From Kaistella sp. SH40-3 (GTDB taxonomy: Bacteria > Bacteroidota > Bacteroidia > Flavobacteriales > Weeksellaceae): a stretch of DNA of 64,000 bases. Shown piece after piece: positions 44,901-53,114 of the stretch (position 1 is its first letter; the number at the start of each line of letters is the position of its first letter). A program made the position numbers and the translations under genes. Under the pieces are notes generated by a model, which worked only from the letters and a program-made list of their open reading frames with translations, was not told the DNA's origin and did not search any database. The stretch lies in contig NZ_JAQYUS010000003.1 in assembly GCF_030686865.1 (NCBI RefSeq), positions 248,001 through 312,000 on the forward strand, read 5' to 3'.

Positions 44901-46184
44901 GATGTCGCAGATATCAAGAGTTGAAGTAAGCAAACTTTGCGAAATCAAATTCAGATTTAAAACTGCGATTCTAAAACAGTTGGGATCAGACTGATTTTGA
45001 ACCCGAACGTGGAAAATTCTGTTACTGTTTAAAATAAAATTTATCGGTTGTGGATTTATTCCATTTTGGGCATCACTCAAAGAATTATGAAAAGTAAAAT
45101 TTAAATTATTTGGATTTTGAGGAGTTAAATCAGTTTTGTAATCCTCCAGATTAACATTGAAAGTAGTGTCTCCACAGAAAATCTTAGTAAAGTTTTTGGC
45201 TAGCGGAAAATCCGATGCAAAGGTCACAGCAGACGTATCTTCTAAAATATAATTGAAATTTCCACAAACGGGATAGGAAACCTTTACTGTAAAAATTTCA
45301 TTCTTGGTTGGACAAACATTTATGGTATTCCTAGAACCTACCATTTGATTAGTAGCATTAAACCATGAAATTTGTGGAGTTATAGCATTACCACTTGGCG
45401 CAAATTTCCAGGCCTCATTTTGCGCTTCCCAAATCCCAGAATTCCTGCTGGCGGGAGAATAGCCAACTGTAGATTCTGAATTAATAATTCCTATCAGCGA
45501 GTTTTTAAATTTTGCTTCAGGACAGAGCAATGGTTTATTTTCGACAAAAATCTCAACGATATTAGAACCTTCTGAAAGAACGATTTGAGAAGTCACCGTT
45601 TGTGCACAACCCAACACTCTTCCTTTGTAGAAATTCACTACGAGTTTACGACAAGGCGCAGTTCCAATGATACTGTAATAGACTTCAGAATCGTCATCTT
45701 TTGAAAAAACCAAATCACTGAATACACCAAAAACACTATTTTTAGGCAACGCAATACTTGGATTTAATTCCTCTACATTCGGATAGTTAACTTTCCCTAA
45801 CTGCGAACTGTCAAACGTAAGAACACCGTTACTCCCTACAATAACCTCGTTGTAATTCTTACCGAAATAACAAAAATTAAAAGGGATTTTTATTTTATCA
45901 AAAAACAAATCATCCGCATTAGCATTCAATGGAGTACCAGAATTAAAATCGCTGTACGGTGTGAAGTTTTCCGAAGAAACTTCATAAGAATTAGTCTCAA
46001 AAAAAGTAGGATAATTTGCCGTTAAATTCAGGCAATTACCTTGTAGCGGATAACTACAATCGATGATGGGATCTTCATTACCCAGATTATCTGTTATTTT
46101 TACCGCATTACAGAAATTCTGTCCAAACAATGGAAAGTTGAATGTTAAAAAGGCGAATACTAAAAAAATGACTCTTCGCTGCAT
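41973..46184 (-). CDS. Large T9SS type B sorted surface protein with nine repeats
   Basis: 1403 residues: signal peptide (about 1-21), an N-terminal beta-sandwich of the kind found in gliding-motility-associated proteins (about 60-270), nine tandem units of about 90-105 residues (about 335-1180), two Ig/PKD-like units and a C-terminal gliding-motility-associated domain (about 1315-1403, NAFTPNDDGINDTWII ... GWVLVKNRN). Each repeat starts with Cys-Asp-x-Asn-x-Asp-Gly-like loops (DICDINNDGVEN, NICDFNNDGQEN, SVCDNNNDGFEP) resembling calcium-binding DxNxDG. Exported through type IX secretion and probably shown at the cell surface. Adhesin-like; ligand unknown. Confidence 0.93.
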   Translation of the reverse strand: MQRRVIFLVFAFLTFNFPLFGQNFCNAVKITDNLGNEDPIIDCSYPLQGNCLNLTANYPTFFETNSYEVSSENFTPYSDFNSGTPLNANADDLFFDKIKIPFNFCYFGKNYNEVIVGSNGVLTFDSSQLGKVNYPNVEELNPSIALPKNSVFGVFSDLVFSKDDDSEVYYSIIGTAPCRKLVVNFYKGRVLGCAQTVTSQIVLSEGSNIVEIFVENKPLLCPEAKFKNSLIGIINSESTVGYSPASRNSGIWEAQNEAWKFAPSGNAITPQISWFNATNQMVGSRNTINVCPTKNEIFTVKVSYPVCGNFNYILEDTSAVTFASDFPLAKNFTKIFCGDTTFNVNLEDYKTDLTPQNPNNLNFTFHNSLSDAQNGINPQPINFILNSNRIFHVRVQNQSDPNCFRIAVLNLNLISQSLLTSTLDICDINNDGVENNYQLSLFNNRLFTSPINGSIHYFLSQADADNNTNEITTANLVNNAKLYVSYKTSTCSQTFGPVTIRFRPAPSVSSPIDYIFTTCDYLGDLTEVFAFNDILGPLVTSDPSLILIFYETYDQAYSGSGSPLTTIREGRYQVFARVEVPGGCFSIATINLDITFTKIEAKDDTVYLCFNGVDDINVNLNDYAPEMLLQLPVGITTSYFLSVEDAEADTNPISNLQTITEDGNFISKTFYVKFSDATDCYAVKALTINLVHVIISQSQFNICDFNNDGQENVVLSTLSNRIVSAQNATVSYFTNLTDAENNTNAITQFEIQNTAKLFARIQSYSCFAVFEIDLNLVSTPIIKTVVSVVLDSVCDNNNDGFEPVDLTNFQAEIYTGVDSVNFEYYTGYNSNNNSLTGLISNPNEFVIPKNSIVYVKVALAGGCYSVSTLNIQLNFLPVIILKSAALKKCDYDFNLNESFDLNEALPQLFAQSENTYSLGDIAITYYETQNAANAGIASTQIFSPVVTIISKKIVWARFTSKTIGCYSIAPIELQTYLPPKAMNSVIANICDDNLDGLYDVDLTSFTDYMVYTQSADNNFSFFLSKMEADTNKNPIVNPEKYSFDPSITKVWVRVENIPGCFDTAVIDFNLGTTITFDNKGPFLINECDSGNDSVENINLTQFEKNIYMGNATFEYYPTFLDLNNGTNKISTPASYLFNENSGSQKIFVKVNTTGFCPGFVEINLKLKKTPMFTLPIYYFCPDGFVDVKPDLSNLNLVSYEWKNPAGEIVSTTKELKAVKTAGIYTLKVTAANNCTFTTEVHVKMYEVPIITKLLPSGNSYTVIATGSKKILYSIDGVNYQETNTFYNLPYGVVTFYVKFEGSDCLGVIKKGLVLNIKNAFTPNDDGINDTWIIDDLNVFDGEKANIKVFNRFKEKIFEQESATRLEWNGKTLSRVVPTDSYWYVLTLADGRVFTGWVLVKNRN

Positions 46185-46610
46185 AATATACAGTTGGTTT
46201 TTTTTGTTGTTGACCTTTCAAAATTTGTGTTTTTTTTGGAAAGAAATTTCCATTTATTTGCGACTGCAATCTACGTTTTTATTTTGTGGCTTATAATAGT
46301 TTGTGCAGTTACAATCATAAATTATATCTTTATTTACTATTTTAAATTCAAAAAAAAGATTACCAATCGCTTGAAAACCCCTCACATAGGATATTGAATA
46401 TTCGTTTTTACCCCACAAAAAATATACATGATTTTCATCATGTATTCAGTTAAAAAAAGACAGGAATGAAAATTCAAAATTTAAATTTTAGAAATAAGTA
46501 GTTCAAATTATTGATCTTATTATAACACTTATGAATTAAGTTAGATTATAACTCAAAACAGATAACTTCAAATAAATGTCGCAGTGATTTATTTAGAAAT
46601 TATATACCTG
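46185..46610. other. AT-rich intergenic region without recognised gene
   Basis: 426 bases between two minus-strand genes. A 67-residue frame at 46194-46397 (plus strand) is hydrophobic but has no convincing start context; I do not call it. No repeat or RNA recognised. Confidence 0.5.
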
Positions 46611-47732
46611 TTAAGCCAAAAAATACAATTGCTCATTTACCTTCTTCCTTTTTGCGATCAAACTTTGATCGGTATCATTCAGCACCGAAATCACATCCGC
46701 CTGAACAGATGAACTGGAAAGATAATTCCAGTGATTTCCAACCTGGAATTTAAAATTGGTATTTAAATCATTTTTGACCTCCGTACAATCGATGACAGAA
46801 ATTACATCTTGAATTTTCGAATATTCGCTCGGTCCCATTTTACCCAATCTGGGCGAAAGAATATTTTTAGAGAATTGAGATATTCCTAAAACAGCATCTT
46901 TCCGATTAACATACACAGTTACTCGGTTGGCCAACTTCGGAAGTTTTATGAAAGATTCTTCTTGCTCTTCAAAAACGCGAAAACTAACATCGGCACTCAA
47001 CAGCACAACTTGATCGATAACGCGAGAGATATTCTCTGTTTTCAAACTGTACAACATGCTTTGTAACAAACGGTTTCCCATGCTGTGCGCCATCAAATGA
47101 ATTCTTTGATAACACGGAACCAAATCTTTATCGGCAAAAACATCTTTTAAAAACTGGGTGTAAAAATAGAAAAGCCGCAGCAGGGAATTTCCAGAATTGA
47201 TGCTCGCTGCTTTATCATCAAAATAAGTCAACGGAAAAACCGAACTCGACGCTGGCCAACTAATGAATAAAATATGATTGACAGGCGATTTGGGGTTATC
47301 AATATAGAGTTTCTTCAATTCCAAAATCGCTTGTAATTCTTCATCAAAAGTATAGGCGTAACCATGAATAAACATGAGAATATCGTTCCTTTGTTTGGTA
47401 GCCGACATTTCTTTATAGAGGTCATAAAACATTCGCTGCGTTCCACCCAGATTGGCGCTTGTTAATTTGGATTCGACAAGTTTTTTTTCTTTTTTCAGAA
47501 CTTCCAGAACATTTTCATAACCACTATTTTGAGGTTCAGACAGGAGTTTATAATCTAAGATTGCACGATCTTTATAATTCTTTTTCTTTAGTTCTTCCTT
47601 CGTTGGTTCTTTCCAGTTATCTAAATTACACTTGGCGAGTCTGAAATTAGGAACGGAAACTTCTTCATTTGAAAAAGATTCTTTACCGTTTTCTATTACG
47701 ATTTTTCTATTGCTTAAAATAAATACAGACAT
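46611..47732 (-). CDS. Alpha/beta hydrolase of the DUF900 type
   Basis: 373 residues, no signal peptide. ILMFIHGYAYTFDEEL carries the oxyanion HGY motif, HLMAHSMGNRLLQSML the nucleophile Ser in AHSMGN (about residue 207), and the acid/His may be in VVLLSADVSF and VGNHWNYL. DUF900 proteins are lipase/esterase-like enzymes of unknown substrate, often secreted; the lack of a signal peptide here points to a cytosolic role. Single minus-strand gene with no obvious promoter box. Confidence 0.85.
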   Translation of the reverse strand: MSVFILSNRKIVIENGKESFSNEEVSVPNFRLAKCNLDNWKEPTKEELKKKNYKDRAILDYKLLSEPQNSGYENVLEVLKKEKKLVESKLTSANLGGTQRMFYDLYKEMSATKQRNDILMFIHGYAYTFDEELQAILELKKLYIDNPKSPVNHILFISWPASSSVFPLTYFDDKAASINSGNSLLRLFYFYTQFLKDVFADKDLVPCYQRIHLMAHSMGNRLLQSMLYSLKTENISRVIDQVVLLSADVSFRVFEEQEESFIKLPKLANRVTVYVNRKDAVLGISQFSKNILSPRLGKMGPSEYSKIQDVISVIDCTEVKNDLNTNFKFQVGNHWNYLSSSSVQADVISVLNDTDQSLIAKRKKVNEQLYFLA

Positions 47733-47939
47733 GGCTTTGTGTTTTTAATGGTTATTATTAAAGGACCTGTTATGCATTTAGAAAGAGTTCAAAAAAAGAT
47801 TGAATAATGGATTCTGGCGGACATCCATTTGATTACCAATCAATTAAATAAAAACCTTTATTAATCAAAATTACAACATTATTTCATTGAAACTGAAGAA
47901 ATATCAAAGCGATGGAAAACATCATTAGAAATAAGGAAT

Positions 47940-47971
47940 AAAAAAAAACAGTCAAAAATATTTTGACTGTT
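47940..47971 (-). terminator. Terminator of hemL
   Basis: Stem AACAGTCAAAA / TTTTGACTGTT (47948-47971) with T8 following on the minus strand, 27 bp behind the hemL stop. Confidence 0.85.
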
Positions 47972-47997
47972 GTAATTAATTGATAATATTAAAAAAT

Positions 47998-49281
47998 TTA
48001 AGAATACTCAAACTTTCGAATAACTTCTAAAGTTTGGTCGATTTCTTTGTCTTTAATCGCATCAGAAATAAACCAGGTTTCATAACCACTTGGCGGCAAA
48101 TAAATTCCTTTTGCCAATAACTGATGAAAGAAATTATTAAACAAAGCATGATTTGCATTGGCTGCTTCATCAAAATTAGAAACCGCATTCACATGGAAAA
48201 AGACACTCATCATGGAACCTTTTCGGTTAATCCGATGCGGAATCGATTTATGATTCAATATTTTTCCGATTTCGAAATCTAAAACTTCAGTGGCTTTATC
48301 AATATTTTGGTAAAAGTTTTCATCATTTTTAATGAGTTGCAAAGTCGTTAAACCTGCACGCATTGCCAAAGGATTTCCGCTCAAAGTTCCGGCTTGGTAA
48401 ACTGCACCTTTTGGCGCAAGATGATCCATGATTTCATTTCGTCCGGCAAACGCACCAACCGGAAGTCCGCCACCGATTACTTTTCCGAAAGTCACCAAAT
48501 CTGCTTTCACACCGTACAATTCCTGTGCACCACCAAACGCTAAACGGAATCCGGTCATTACCTCATCAAAAATAAGAAGTGCTCCATTTTCATCACAAAG
48601 TGTTCTCAGTTTTTGAAGGAAATTATTTTCTGGTAAAACGCAACCCATATTTCCCGCAACCGGTTCGATGATGATTGCTGCAATTTCGCCTTGATTTAAT
48701 CGGAACAAATCTTCAACCTGTTCGATGTCATTATATCTGGCGAGTAAAGTATCTTTTGCAGTTCCCGCAGTAACTCCGGGGGAATTTGGATTTCCAAAAG
48801 TTGCCATTCCACTCCCTGCTTTAATTAAAAAAGAATCGGAATGTCCGTGGTAACAACCTTCAAACTTGATAAATTTATCTCTTTTCGTAAATCCTCTCGC
48901 TAAACGAATGGCACTCATACATGCTTCTGTACCGGATGAAACCATTCTGATCTGATCAATATTGGGAACATTTTCTACAATGTACTTTGCAATTTCAGTT
49001 TCCAACTCGGTTGGAGTTCCGTAAGAAAAACCTTTTTCTGCCTGTTTTTTAATGGCTTCTAAAACTTCAGGATGCGTATGCCCCAGAATGGCCGGACCCC
49101 AGGAATTGATATAATCAATGTATTGATTATCGTCGGCATCAGTCAGGTAAGCACCTTTTGCGGCTTTCATAAAAATTGGCACGCCGCCTACAGATTTAAA
49201 AGCACGAACGGGAGAATTTACACCGCCCGGAATATATTGGTATGCTTCGTCGAATAAAGCAGAACTTCTTTGGTATAACAT
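47998..49281 (-). CDS. hemL: Glutamate-1-semialdehyde 2,1-aminomutase
   Basis: PLP enzyme making 5-aminolevulinate from glutamate 1-semialdehyde (C5 pathway of haem synthesis). 427 residues: [18 protein letters not shown] at the N-terminus, [38 protein letters not shown] and the PLP Lys in [13 protein letters not shown]. hemB, the next enzyme, is at 9433-10425. The 123-bp gap upstream holds a short TAGTTGA tandem repeat. Confidence 0.97.
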   Translation of the reverse strand: MLYQRSSALFDEAYQYIPGGVNSPVRAFKSVGGVPIFMKAAKGAYLTDADDNQYIDYINSWGPAILGHTHPEVLEAIKKQAEKGFSYGTPTELETEIAKYIVENVPNIDQIRMVSSGTEACMSAIRLARGFTKRDKFIKFEGCYHGHSDSFLIKAGSGMATFGNPNSPGVTAGTAKDTLLARYNDIEQVEDLFRLNQGEIAAIIIEPVAGNMGCVLPENNFLQKLRTLCDENGALLIFDEVMTGFRLAFGGAQELYGVKADLVTFGKVIGGGLPVGAFAGRNEIMDHLAPKGAVYQAGTLSGNPLAMRAGLTTLQLIKNDENFYQNIDKATEVLDFEIGKILNHKSIPHRINRKGSMMSVFFHVNAVSNFDEAANANHALFNNFFHQLLAKGIYLPPSGYETWFISDAIKDKEIDQTLEVIRKFEYS

Positions 49282-49317
49282 TTAGGTTGTAGTTAATGGG
49301 TTTTAGTTTGTAGGATT

Positions 49318-49339
49318 ATAGTTGATAGTTGATAGTTGA
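49318..49339. repeat. Short tandem repeat (TAGTTGA x3)
   Basis: Three copies of the 7-mer TAGTTGA in a row, about 40 bp upstream of the hemL start; a candidate for slippage. Confidence 0.6.
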
Positions 49340-49404
49340 AAATTAAATCTTAAAAATGATTAATCTAATTTCTACCACCTACTGCCTAACATTTACTAAC
49401 TGTC

Positions 49405-50454
49405 TTACTTTCTTGGCTTTTTGCTTTGAAGGTAGATAAGTTGTCCGGATTTTGGTTGCTGCCCAAAATCCATCCGGTTTTTAGCATAGAGTTTATTCAG
49501 TTTAATTCCGAATTTTTGAGAGATATCGTGCATCGACTCGCCTGCCTGAGATTTATAGGTCGCTACATTTCCTTTTGAGGATTTATTTTCGAGGAATATA
49601 ATTTCATTTCTTTTTAATTGAGTCCCATCGAGTTCATTCCATTTCATCAAAGCGGCTTCTGTAATCTGGAATTTTTTCGAGATGGCTGCTAAATCAATAT
49701 CATCTGGAATGATCACGAATTTTTTACCGCCATTCGGGTGACTTTTAATTAAAATGGAATTAAGTGTTTCGGCTTTGGTTACAATTTTTTCTACATTTTT
49801 TTTCTGTTGTGCATAAGAAGTCTGCTCATACGGAACCTTCACCGTAACAGGTTTTGAACTTGTCTGACTCTGCTCTAACTGTGCCATAAAAATACGGTCG
49901 TTCTTCAAATCAGGATACATTTTCAAAATGGCATAATTCACTTCCTTCGAATTCACTTTATCGAATTCATAGAGTCTATTTTTCTCAATTTTATCGATGA
50001 GAATATAAGCGTATTTTGGATTGGTCGCATAGCCGGCTTTCTTTAAACCGTGTGCCCAGGCTCTATAATCATTCATATCGAGTTTAAAAAGATTCACGTA
50101 ATATTTTCGGTATGCCAAAAATTTAGAGTGATCTTCATACGATTCCCGCGGATCATCATACACACGGAAACACTCGTTTGGTGCATCATCGGTGTGGGTC
50201 ATGGTTTTGCCCGTCCAGTCTTCTTTACATTTAATGCCGAAATGATTATTTCCCTGTTGCGCCAAGCGACTCTGTCCGCCACCAGTTTCCAGAAGTCCCT
50301 GTGCTAAGGTAATTGAAGCAGGAATTTTATATTTTTCCATTTCCTCTACCGCATATTTCGCAAACTTTTGAATATATTGCTCGTCTGTTTTCCAACCTTG
50401 AGCGTTGAATTTCGCAAATAAGAGAACTGCGAGAGCAAAAAATACTTTCTTCAT
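49405..50454 (-). CDS. Secreted glucosaminidase (GH73) with C-terminal LysM domains
   Basis: 349 residues: signal peptide (MKKVFFALAVLLFAKFNAQG), a GH73-type N-acetylglucosaminidase domain (about 25-170; catalytic Glu in AQGLLETGGGQSRLAQQGNNHFGIKC), then about 60 linker residues and two LysM modules near the C-terminus (FVIIPDDIDLAAISKKFQITEAALMKWNEL; AGESMHDISQKFGIKLNKLYAKN, quoted in part). LysM holds it on peptidoglycan. It cuts GlcNAc-MurNAc bonds during growth or cell separation; a different bond from the GH25 enzyme at 359-1222. Confidence 0.93.
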   Translation of the reverse strand: MKKVFFALAVLLFAKFNAQGWKTDEQYIQKFAKYAVEEMEKYKIPASITLAQGLLETGGGQSRLAQQGNNHFGIKCKEDWTGKTMTHTDDAPNECFRVYDDPRESYEDHSKFLAYRKYYVNLFKLDMNDYRAWAHGLKKAGYATNPKYAYILIDKIEKNRLYEFDKVNSKEVNYAILKMYPDLKNDRIFMAQLEQSQTSSKPVTVKVPYEQTSYAQQKKNVEKIVTKAETLNSILIKSHPNGGKKFVIIPDDIDLAAISKKFQITEAALMKWNELDGTQLKRNEIIFLENKSSKGNVATYKSQAGESMHDISQKFGIKLNKLYAKNRMDFGQQPKSGQLIYLQSKKPRK

Positions 50455-50501
50455 ATTTTATATTTAATGACTTTAAAACCTGTAATGTTCTATATCATAT
50501 T

Positions 50502-51410
50502 TCAATTAATATCGATTAACCTGCGGTTCTGTTTTTTCAGCAATTCATTGGCTCCAGAGATTCCCTGCAAGCCGCCCGTATGAAAAGCCAGTATTTTTGT
50601 TCCTGCCGGAAAATAATCTTCTTCTATCAATTCGAATAACTTCTTCATCATCTTTCCCGTATATATCGGATCGAGTTGAATTCTGTATTTCTGTTTGAAG
50701 TCATTGATAAAACGAATATTTTCGTCGGTTATTTTACCATATTTTCCATCATGTGCTTCTATCAGTTCAAAGTTATTTTTGGTTGAAAGTTCCGACACCT
50801 TATTATATAAGGACTGATCGTCAACAACTTTAAAACCTAAAATCTTTTGATTCTCTTTTGCAAACTTAGAAATTCCGGCGATTGTTCCACCAGTTCCTAC
50901 TGCACTGCAAAGATAATCAAATCTTTTTGTTTCCTCAGTGAGCATGAATTTAATCCCTTCCACAGCATCTTTGTTGGTTCCACCTTCCGGAATAATTAAA
51001 GCATGGGGGAATTCTTTTTCCAGTATTTGGGTTAATTTTTCTTTGTTTTTATATTCTTCCCGACTCACAAACCGAAAATCCATTCCGTTTTGATGTGCCA
51101 GTTTTAAAGTTGGATTCTCCTGCCATTTATCCTGAAGTTCATCACCTCGAATAATTCCTAAAGTTTTCAATTGAAACTCTTTTCCTAAGGCAGCAACAGC
51201 CGCAATATGATTAGAGAAGGCTCCACCAAAAGTAATAATAAAAAGATTTGCGGGATTTTGATCTATATAGGAATTGATATTATAAAAGAGTTTCCAGTAT
51301 TTGTTCCCTGAAATATGAGTATGAATGAGATCTTCTCTTTTCAGAAAAAGTTGGATGTTTTTCTGAAGAGGAATTTGGGTGATGGGAATTGAAATAGTGG
51401 GAATTTTCAT
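50502..51410 (-). CDS. PLP-dependent D-cysteine desulfhydrase / ACC deaminase-like protein
   Basis: 302 residues, fold-type II PLP enzyme. LFLKREDLIHTHISGNKYWKL contains the PLP Lys (SGNKYWK), TFGGAFSNHIAAVAALG the phosphate/substrate loop, CSAVGTGGTIAGISKF the glycine-rich PLP-phosphate loop and FHTGGLQG the C-terminal signature. Family members split D-cysteine to pyruvate, H2S and ammonia or deaminate aminocyclopropane carboxylate; D-cysteine is more likely outside plants' partners. A near-consensus -7 box (GAACTTTG) ends 4 bases before the ATG. Confidence 0.9.
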   Translation of the reverse strand: MKIPTISIPITQIPLQKNIQLFLKREDLIHTHISGNKYWKLFYNINSYIDQNPANLFIITFGGAFSNHIAAVAALGKEFQLKTLGIIRGDELQDKWQENPTLKLAHQNGMDFRFVSREEYKNKEKLTQILEKEFPHALIIPEGGTNKDAVEGIKFMLTEETKRFDYLCSAVGTGGTIAGISKFAKENQKILGFKVVDDQSLYNKVSELSTKNNFELIEAHDGKYGKITDENIRFINDFKQKYRIQLDPIYTGKMMKKLFELIEEDYFPAGTKILAFHTGGLQGISGANELLKKQNRRLIDIN

Positions 51411-51540
51411 TGGTGCAAAGTTCGGGAATAATTGATGAAATAGAATAAGACTGATTTCTTTTTAAAGAAAAGACGTAAAGATTTTATTTCTCAAAAAAGA
51501 TATCTTGTAAATCTTAATTACAGAAAGTTATATAATTTTT

Positions 51541-51572
51541 CGTATAAAATCATTATATTTGTACGTATAAAT
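51541..51572 (+). promoter_or_regulatory. Promoter and candidate operator of the toxin-antitoxin operon
   Basis: TATATTTG (51554-51561) is a consensus -7 box 17 bases before the antitoxin ATG. The 8-mer CGTATAAA occurs on both sides of it, at 51541-51548 and 51565-51572, 24 bp apart; repeats so placed suit autoregulation by an antitoxin-toxin complex (inference). Confidence 0.5.
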
Positions 51573-51578
51573 TATATT

Positions 51579-51833
51579 ATGGATTCTAAACTCACCCTCA
51601 AATTAAATGAACACGTTATTGAACGTGCGAAAAAATACGCGTCGACTAAAAAGTTGAGTTTATCAAGATTAATTGAAAATTACTTGGACTCGATTACTAA
51701 AGAACAAAATGATGATTTTGAGATTTCTCCTTTTGTGAAAAGTATTTCGAGTGGAAAAAGTATTCCTGCTGATGTAGATTGGAAAACTTCAAGAGAAGAT
51801 TATACTGATCATTTAGACAAAAAATATCAGTAA
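51579..51833 (+). CDS. Antitoxin, DUF6364-like (ribbon-helix-helix type)
   Basis: 84 residues. The N-terminus SKLTLKLNEHVIERAKKYAS followed by KKLSLSRLIENYLDSIT has the length and pattern of a ribbon-helix-helix DNA-binding domain (DUF6364). The C-terminal 35 residues, rich in Asp/Ser/Lys, would wrap the toxin. It stands one base before the PIN toxin gene, in the usual antitoxin-first order, with its own promoter. Confidence 0.88.
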   Translation: MDSKLTLKLNEHVIERAKKYASTKKLSLSRLIENYLDSITKEQNDDFEISPFVKSISSGKSIPADVDWKTSREDYTDHLDKKYQ

Positions 51834-51834
51834 A

Positions 51835-52254
51835 ATGCAAAGTATATTTTTAGACACCAATATTGTCATCGACTTTCTGGGGGAAAGAGAAGGTTTATAC
51901 GAACCTGCAGCAAAGATTATGACTTTGGCGGATCACAAGAAAATTAAAATTTTCACCTCGCCTACTTCAATTTCTAATACTTATTATCTGCTTTCAAAAT
52001 ATGAAAACACGAAAATAGCATTGGAGAAAATTAGAAAATTTAAAGTGCTCTGCTCCATTTCCTTGATGGATGATGAAGTCATTGAAAAAGCAATTAATTC
52101 TGATTTTAAAGATTTTGAAGATGCGATGCAATATTTTAGCGCACTTGCTTCTGATTGTGATTTGATTGTTACTAGAAATGAAAAGGATTTTAAAAATGCA
52201 ATGATTCCTGTGATGAATGGGGAAAGTTATTTGCAGACGCTGAAGAAACTATAA
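51835..52254 (+). CDS. PIN domain ribonuclease toxin (VapC-like)
   Basis: 139 residues. First acidic residue in FLDTNIVIDFL, the Thr/Ser and Glu-Lys region in the middle, and the second/third acids in DFEDAMQYFSALASDCDLIVTRNEKDF (quoted from about residue 96; DFEDA and DCDLIVTRN). PIN toxins cut tRNA or rRNA; the target here is unknown. The start is one base behind the antitoxin stop, so translation is coupled. The catalytic set is intact, so the toxin is probably active. Confidence 0.93.
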   Translation: MQSIFLDTNIVIDFLGEREGLYEPAAKIMTLADHKKIKIFTSPTSISNTYYLLSKYENTKIALEKIRKFKVLCSISLMDDEVIEKAINSDFKDFEDAMQYFSALASDCDLIVTRNEKDFKNAMIPVMNGESYLQTLKKL

Positions 52255-52349
52255 AAGAAATCCGTTCCATAAAGTTTCAAGATTTGGAGGAAATTAATTT
52301 TATACAACTTTGAAAAATACTCTATTTTAAAAAGTAATTTTCTTTCTTG

Positions 52350-52434
52350 CCCAATCTGCGCCCCGACCTGAAAGGAAATCCTTTTGTGAGGAACGAACAA
52401 AAGATTGGGAGTGGAGGGCGGAAATGTGCGCCCA
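52350..52434 (-). repeat. Structured dispersed repeat, copy 2 (GGGCG hairpin / CAGGTCGGGGCGC element)
   Basis: On the minus strand: GGGCGCACATTTCCGCCC (GGGCG/CGCCC hairpin), CTCC, an AATCTTTTGT...ACAAAAGGATT hairpin, CTTTCAGGTCGGGGCGC and AGATTGGG at the end. The end blocks agree with copy 1 at 4092-4195; the middle stem differs but pairs in both. CCAATCT at one end (52351) also pairs with AGATTGG at 52402. It lies 8 bp behind the stop codon of the HExxH gene. Confidence 0.75.
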
Positions 52435-52442
52435 AATAAAAA

Positions 52443-52775
52443 TTAATCCAAAATATATTTCCAGAAACTCCAGGCTTTTCGGGAGACGAGGTAGTTTAAA
52501 TCGTTTTCCATGGCGTAGGCTTCCCGCTCGAAGGAGATGGATTTGTAGGCGAGGAAATGGTCTTTTAATTTGAAGTACCAATAATAATATTCGAGCACAT
52601 ACCAGAGATAAAAGAAAATTAACAACAGTTCTACCTGCTGGCGCATATGGATTTTCTCGTGATTGATCAGGATTTTATTGTGCAAGTCTTCCGGCCGTTT
52701 CAAAAGTATAAACGGGAAAAGAGTAATCCCTGAAATTTTTGTATTTTTGAGAAGTCTTTGGCAAACCAGTATCAT
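52443..52775 (-). CDS. Small membrane protein with HExxH zinc-protease-like motif
   Basis: 110 residues: hydrophobic N-terminus (SGITLFPFILL), NHEKIHMRQQVELLL with an HEKIH (HExxH) motif, a transmembrane helix (LLLIFFYLWYVLEYYYWYF, about 52-70) and SFEREAYAMEND, whose Glu is placed like the third zinc ligand of gluzincins such as M48/M56. It looks like a minimal peptidase core, similar to the BlaR1/M56 sensor-protease module. A TATCTTTG promoter box 4 bases before the ATG supports expression. Function unknown; not a fragment by its clean start and stop. Confidence 0.8.
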   Translation of the reverse strand: MILVCQRLLKNTKISGITLFPFILLKRPEDLHNKILINHEKIHMRQQVELLLIFFYLWYVLEYYYWYFKLKDHFLAYKSISFEREAYAMENDLNYLVSRKAWSFWKYILD

Positions 52776-52779
52776 AAAA

Positions 52780-52787
52780 CAAAGATA
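52780..52787 (-). promoter_or_regulatory. -7 promoter box of the HExxH protein gene
   Basis: TATCTTTG on the minus strand, exact TAnnTTTG, 4 bases before the ATG at 52775. Confidence 0.55.
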
Positions 52788-52814
52788 TTAATTTCAGGAA
52801 ATCTGATTTAACTT

Positions 52815-53003
52815 ATGTACCAGAAAATCATCAAAGAACACGAAGACTTTTATTATAACGAACAGGGCTATAAAGTTTTTACAGAAGCCTACCACCTGAA
52901 ACGGGGATATTGCTGCAAAAGTGGTTGTAAACATTGTCCCTACGGTTATGATAAAAAGACGGATACTTTTAAGAAAACGGTAAAACCGGAGACGAAAAAA
53001 TAA
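52815..53003 (+). CDS. DUF5522 family small cysteine-rich protein
   Basis: 62 residues. RGYCCKSGCKHCPYGYDKK carries four Cys in CC-x3-C-x2-C spacing, a likely metal (Zn or Fe-S) site, the DUF5522 signature; the N-terminus has YYNEQGYKVFTEAYHLKRGYCC. Function unknown. Divergent from the HExxH gene, with 39 bp between the two starts. The ATG is chosen as the first in frame. Confidence 0.85.
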   Translation: MYQKIIKEHEDFYYNEQGYKVFTEAYHLKRGYCCKSGCKHCPYGYDKKTDTFKKTVKPETKK

Positions 53004-53114
53004 CAGACTGATAGATGAGAGACTGATTATTAATAAGCAATGGGCAATAAAGTAATTGGTATTGAACACTTTCTAATTCATTTTTTTAAATAAAATAAAA
53101 AAAACATAAAGGTC

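Noticed and set aside
46194-46397. 67-residue hydrophobic frame on the plus strand
   Set aside because: Starts 10 bp from the divergent start of the large T9SS gene, has no promoter box or ribosome site, and the T-rich DNA alone gives Phe/Ile/Leu-rich translation.
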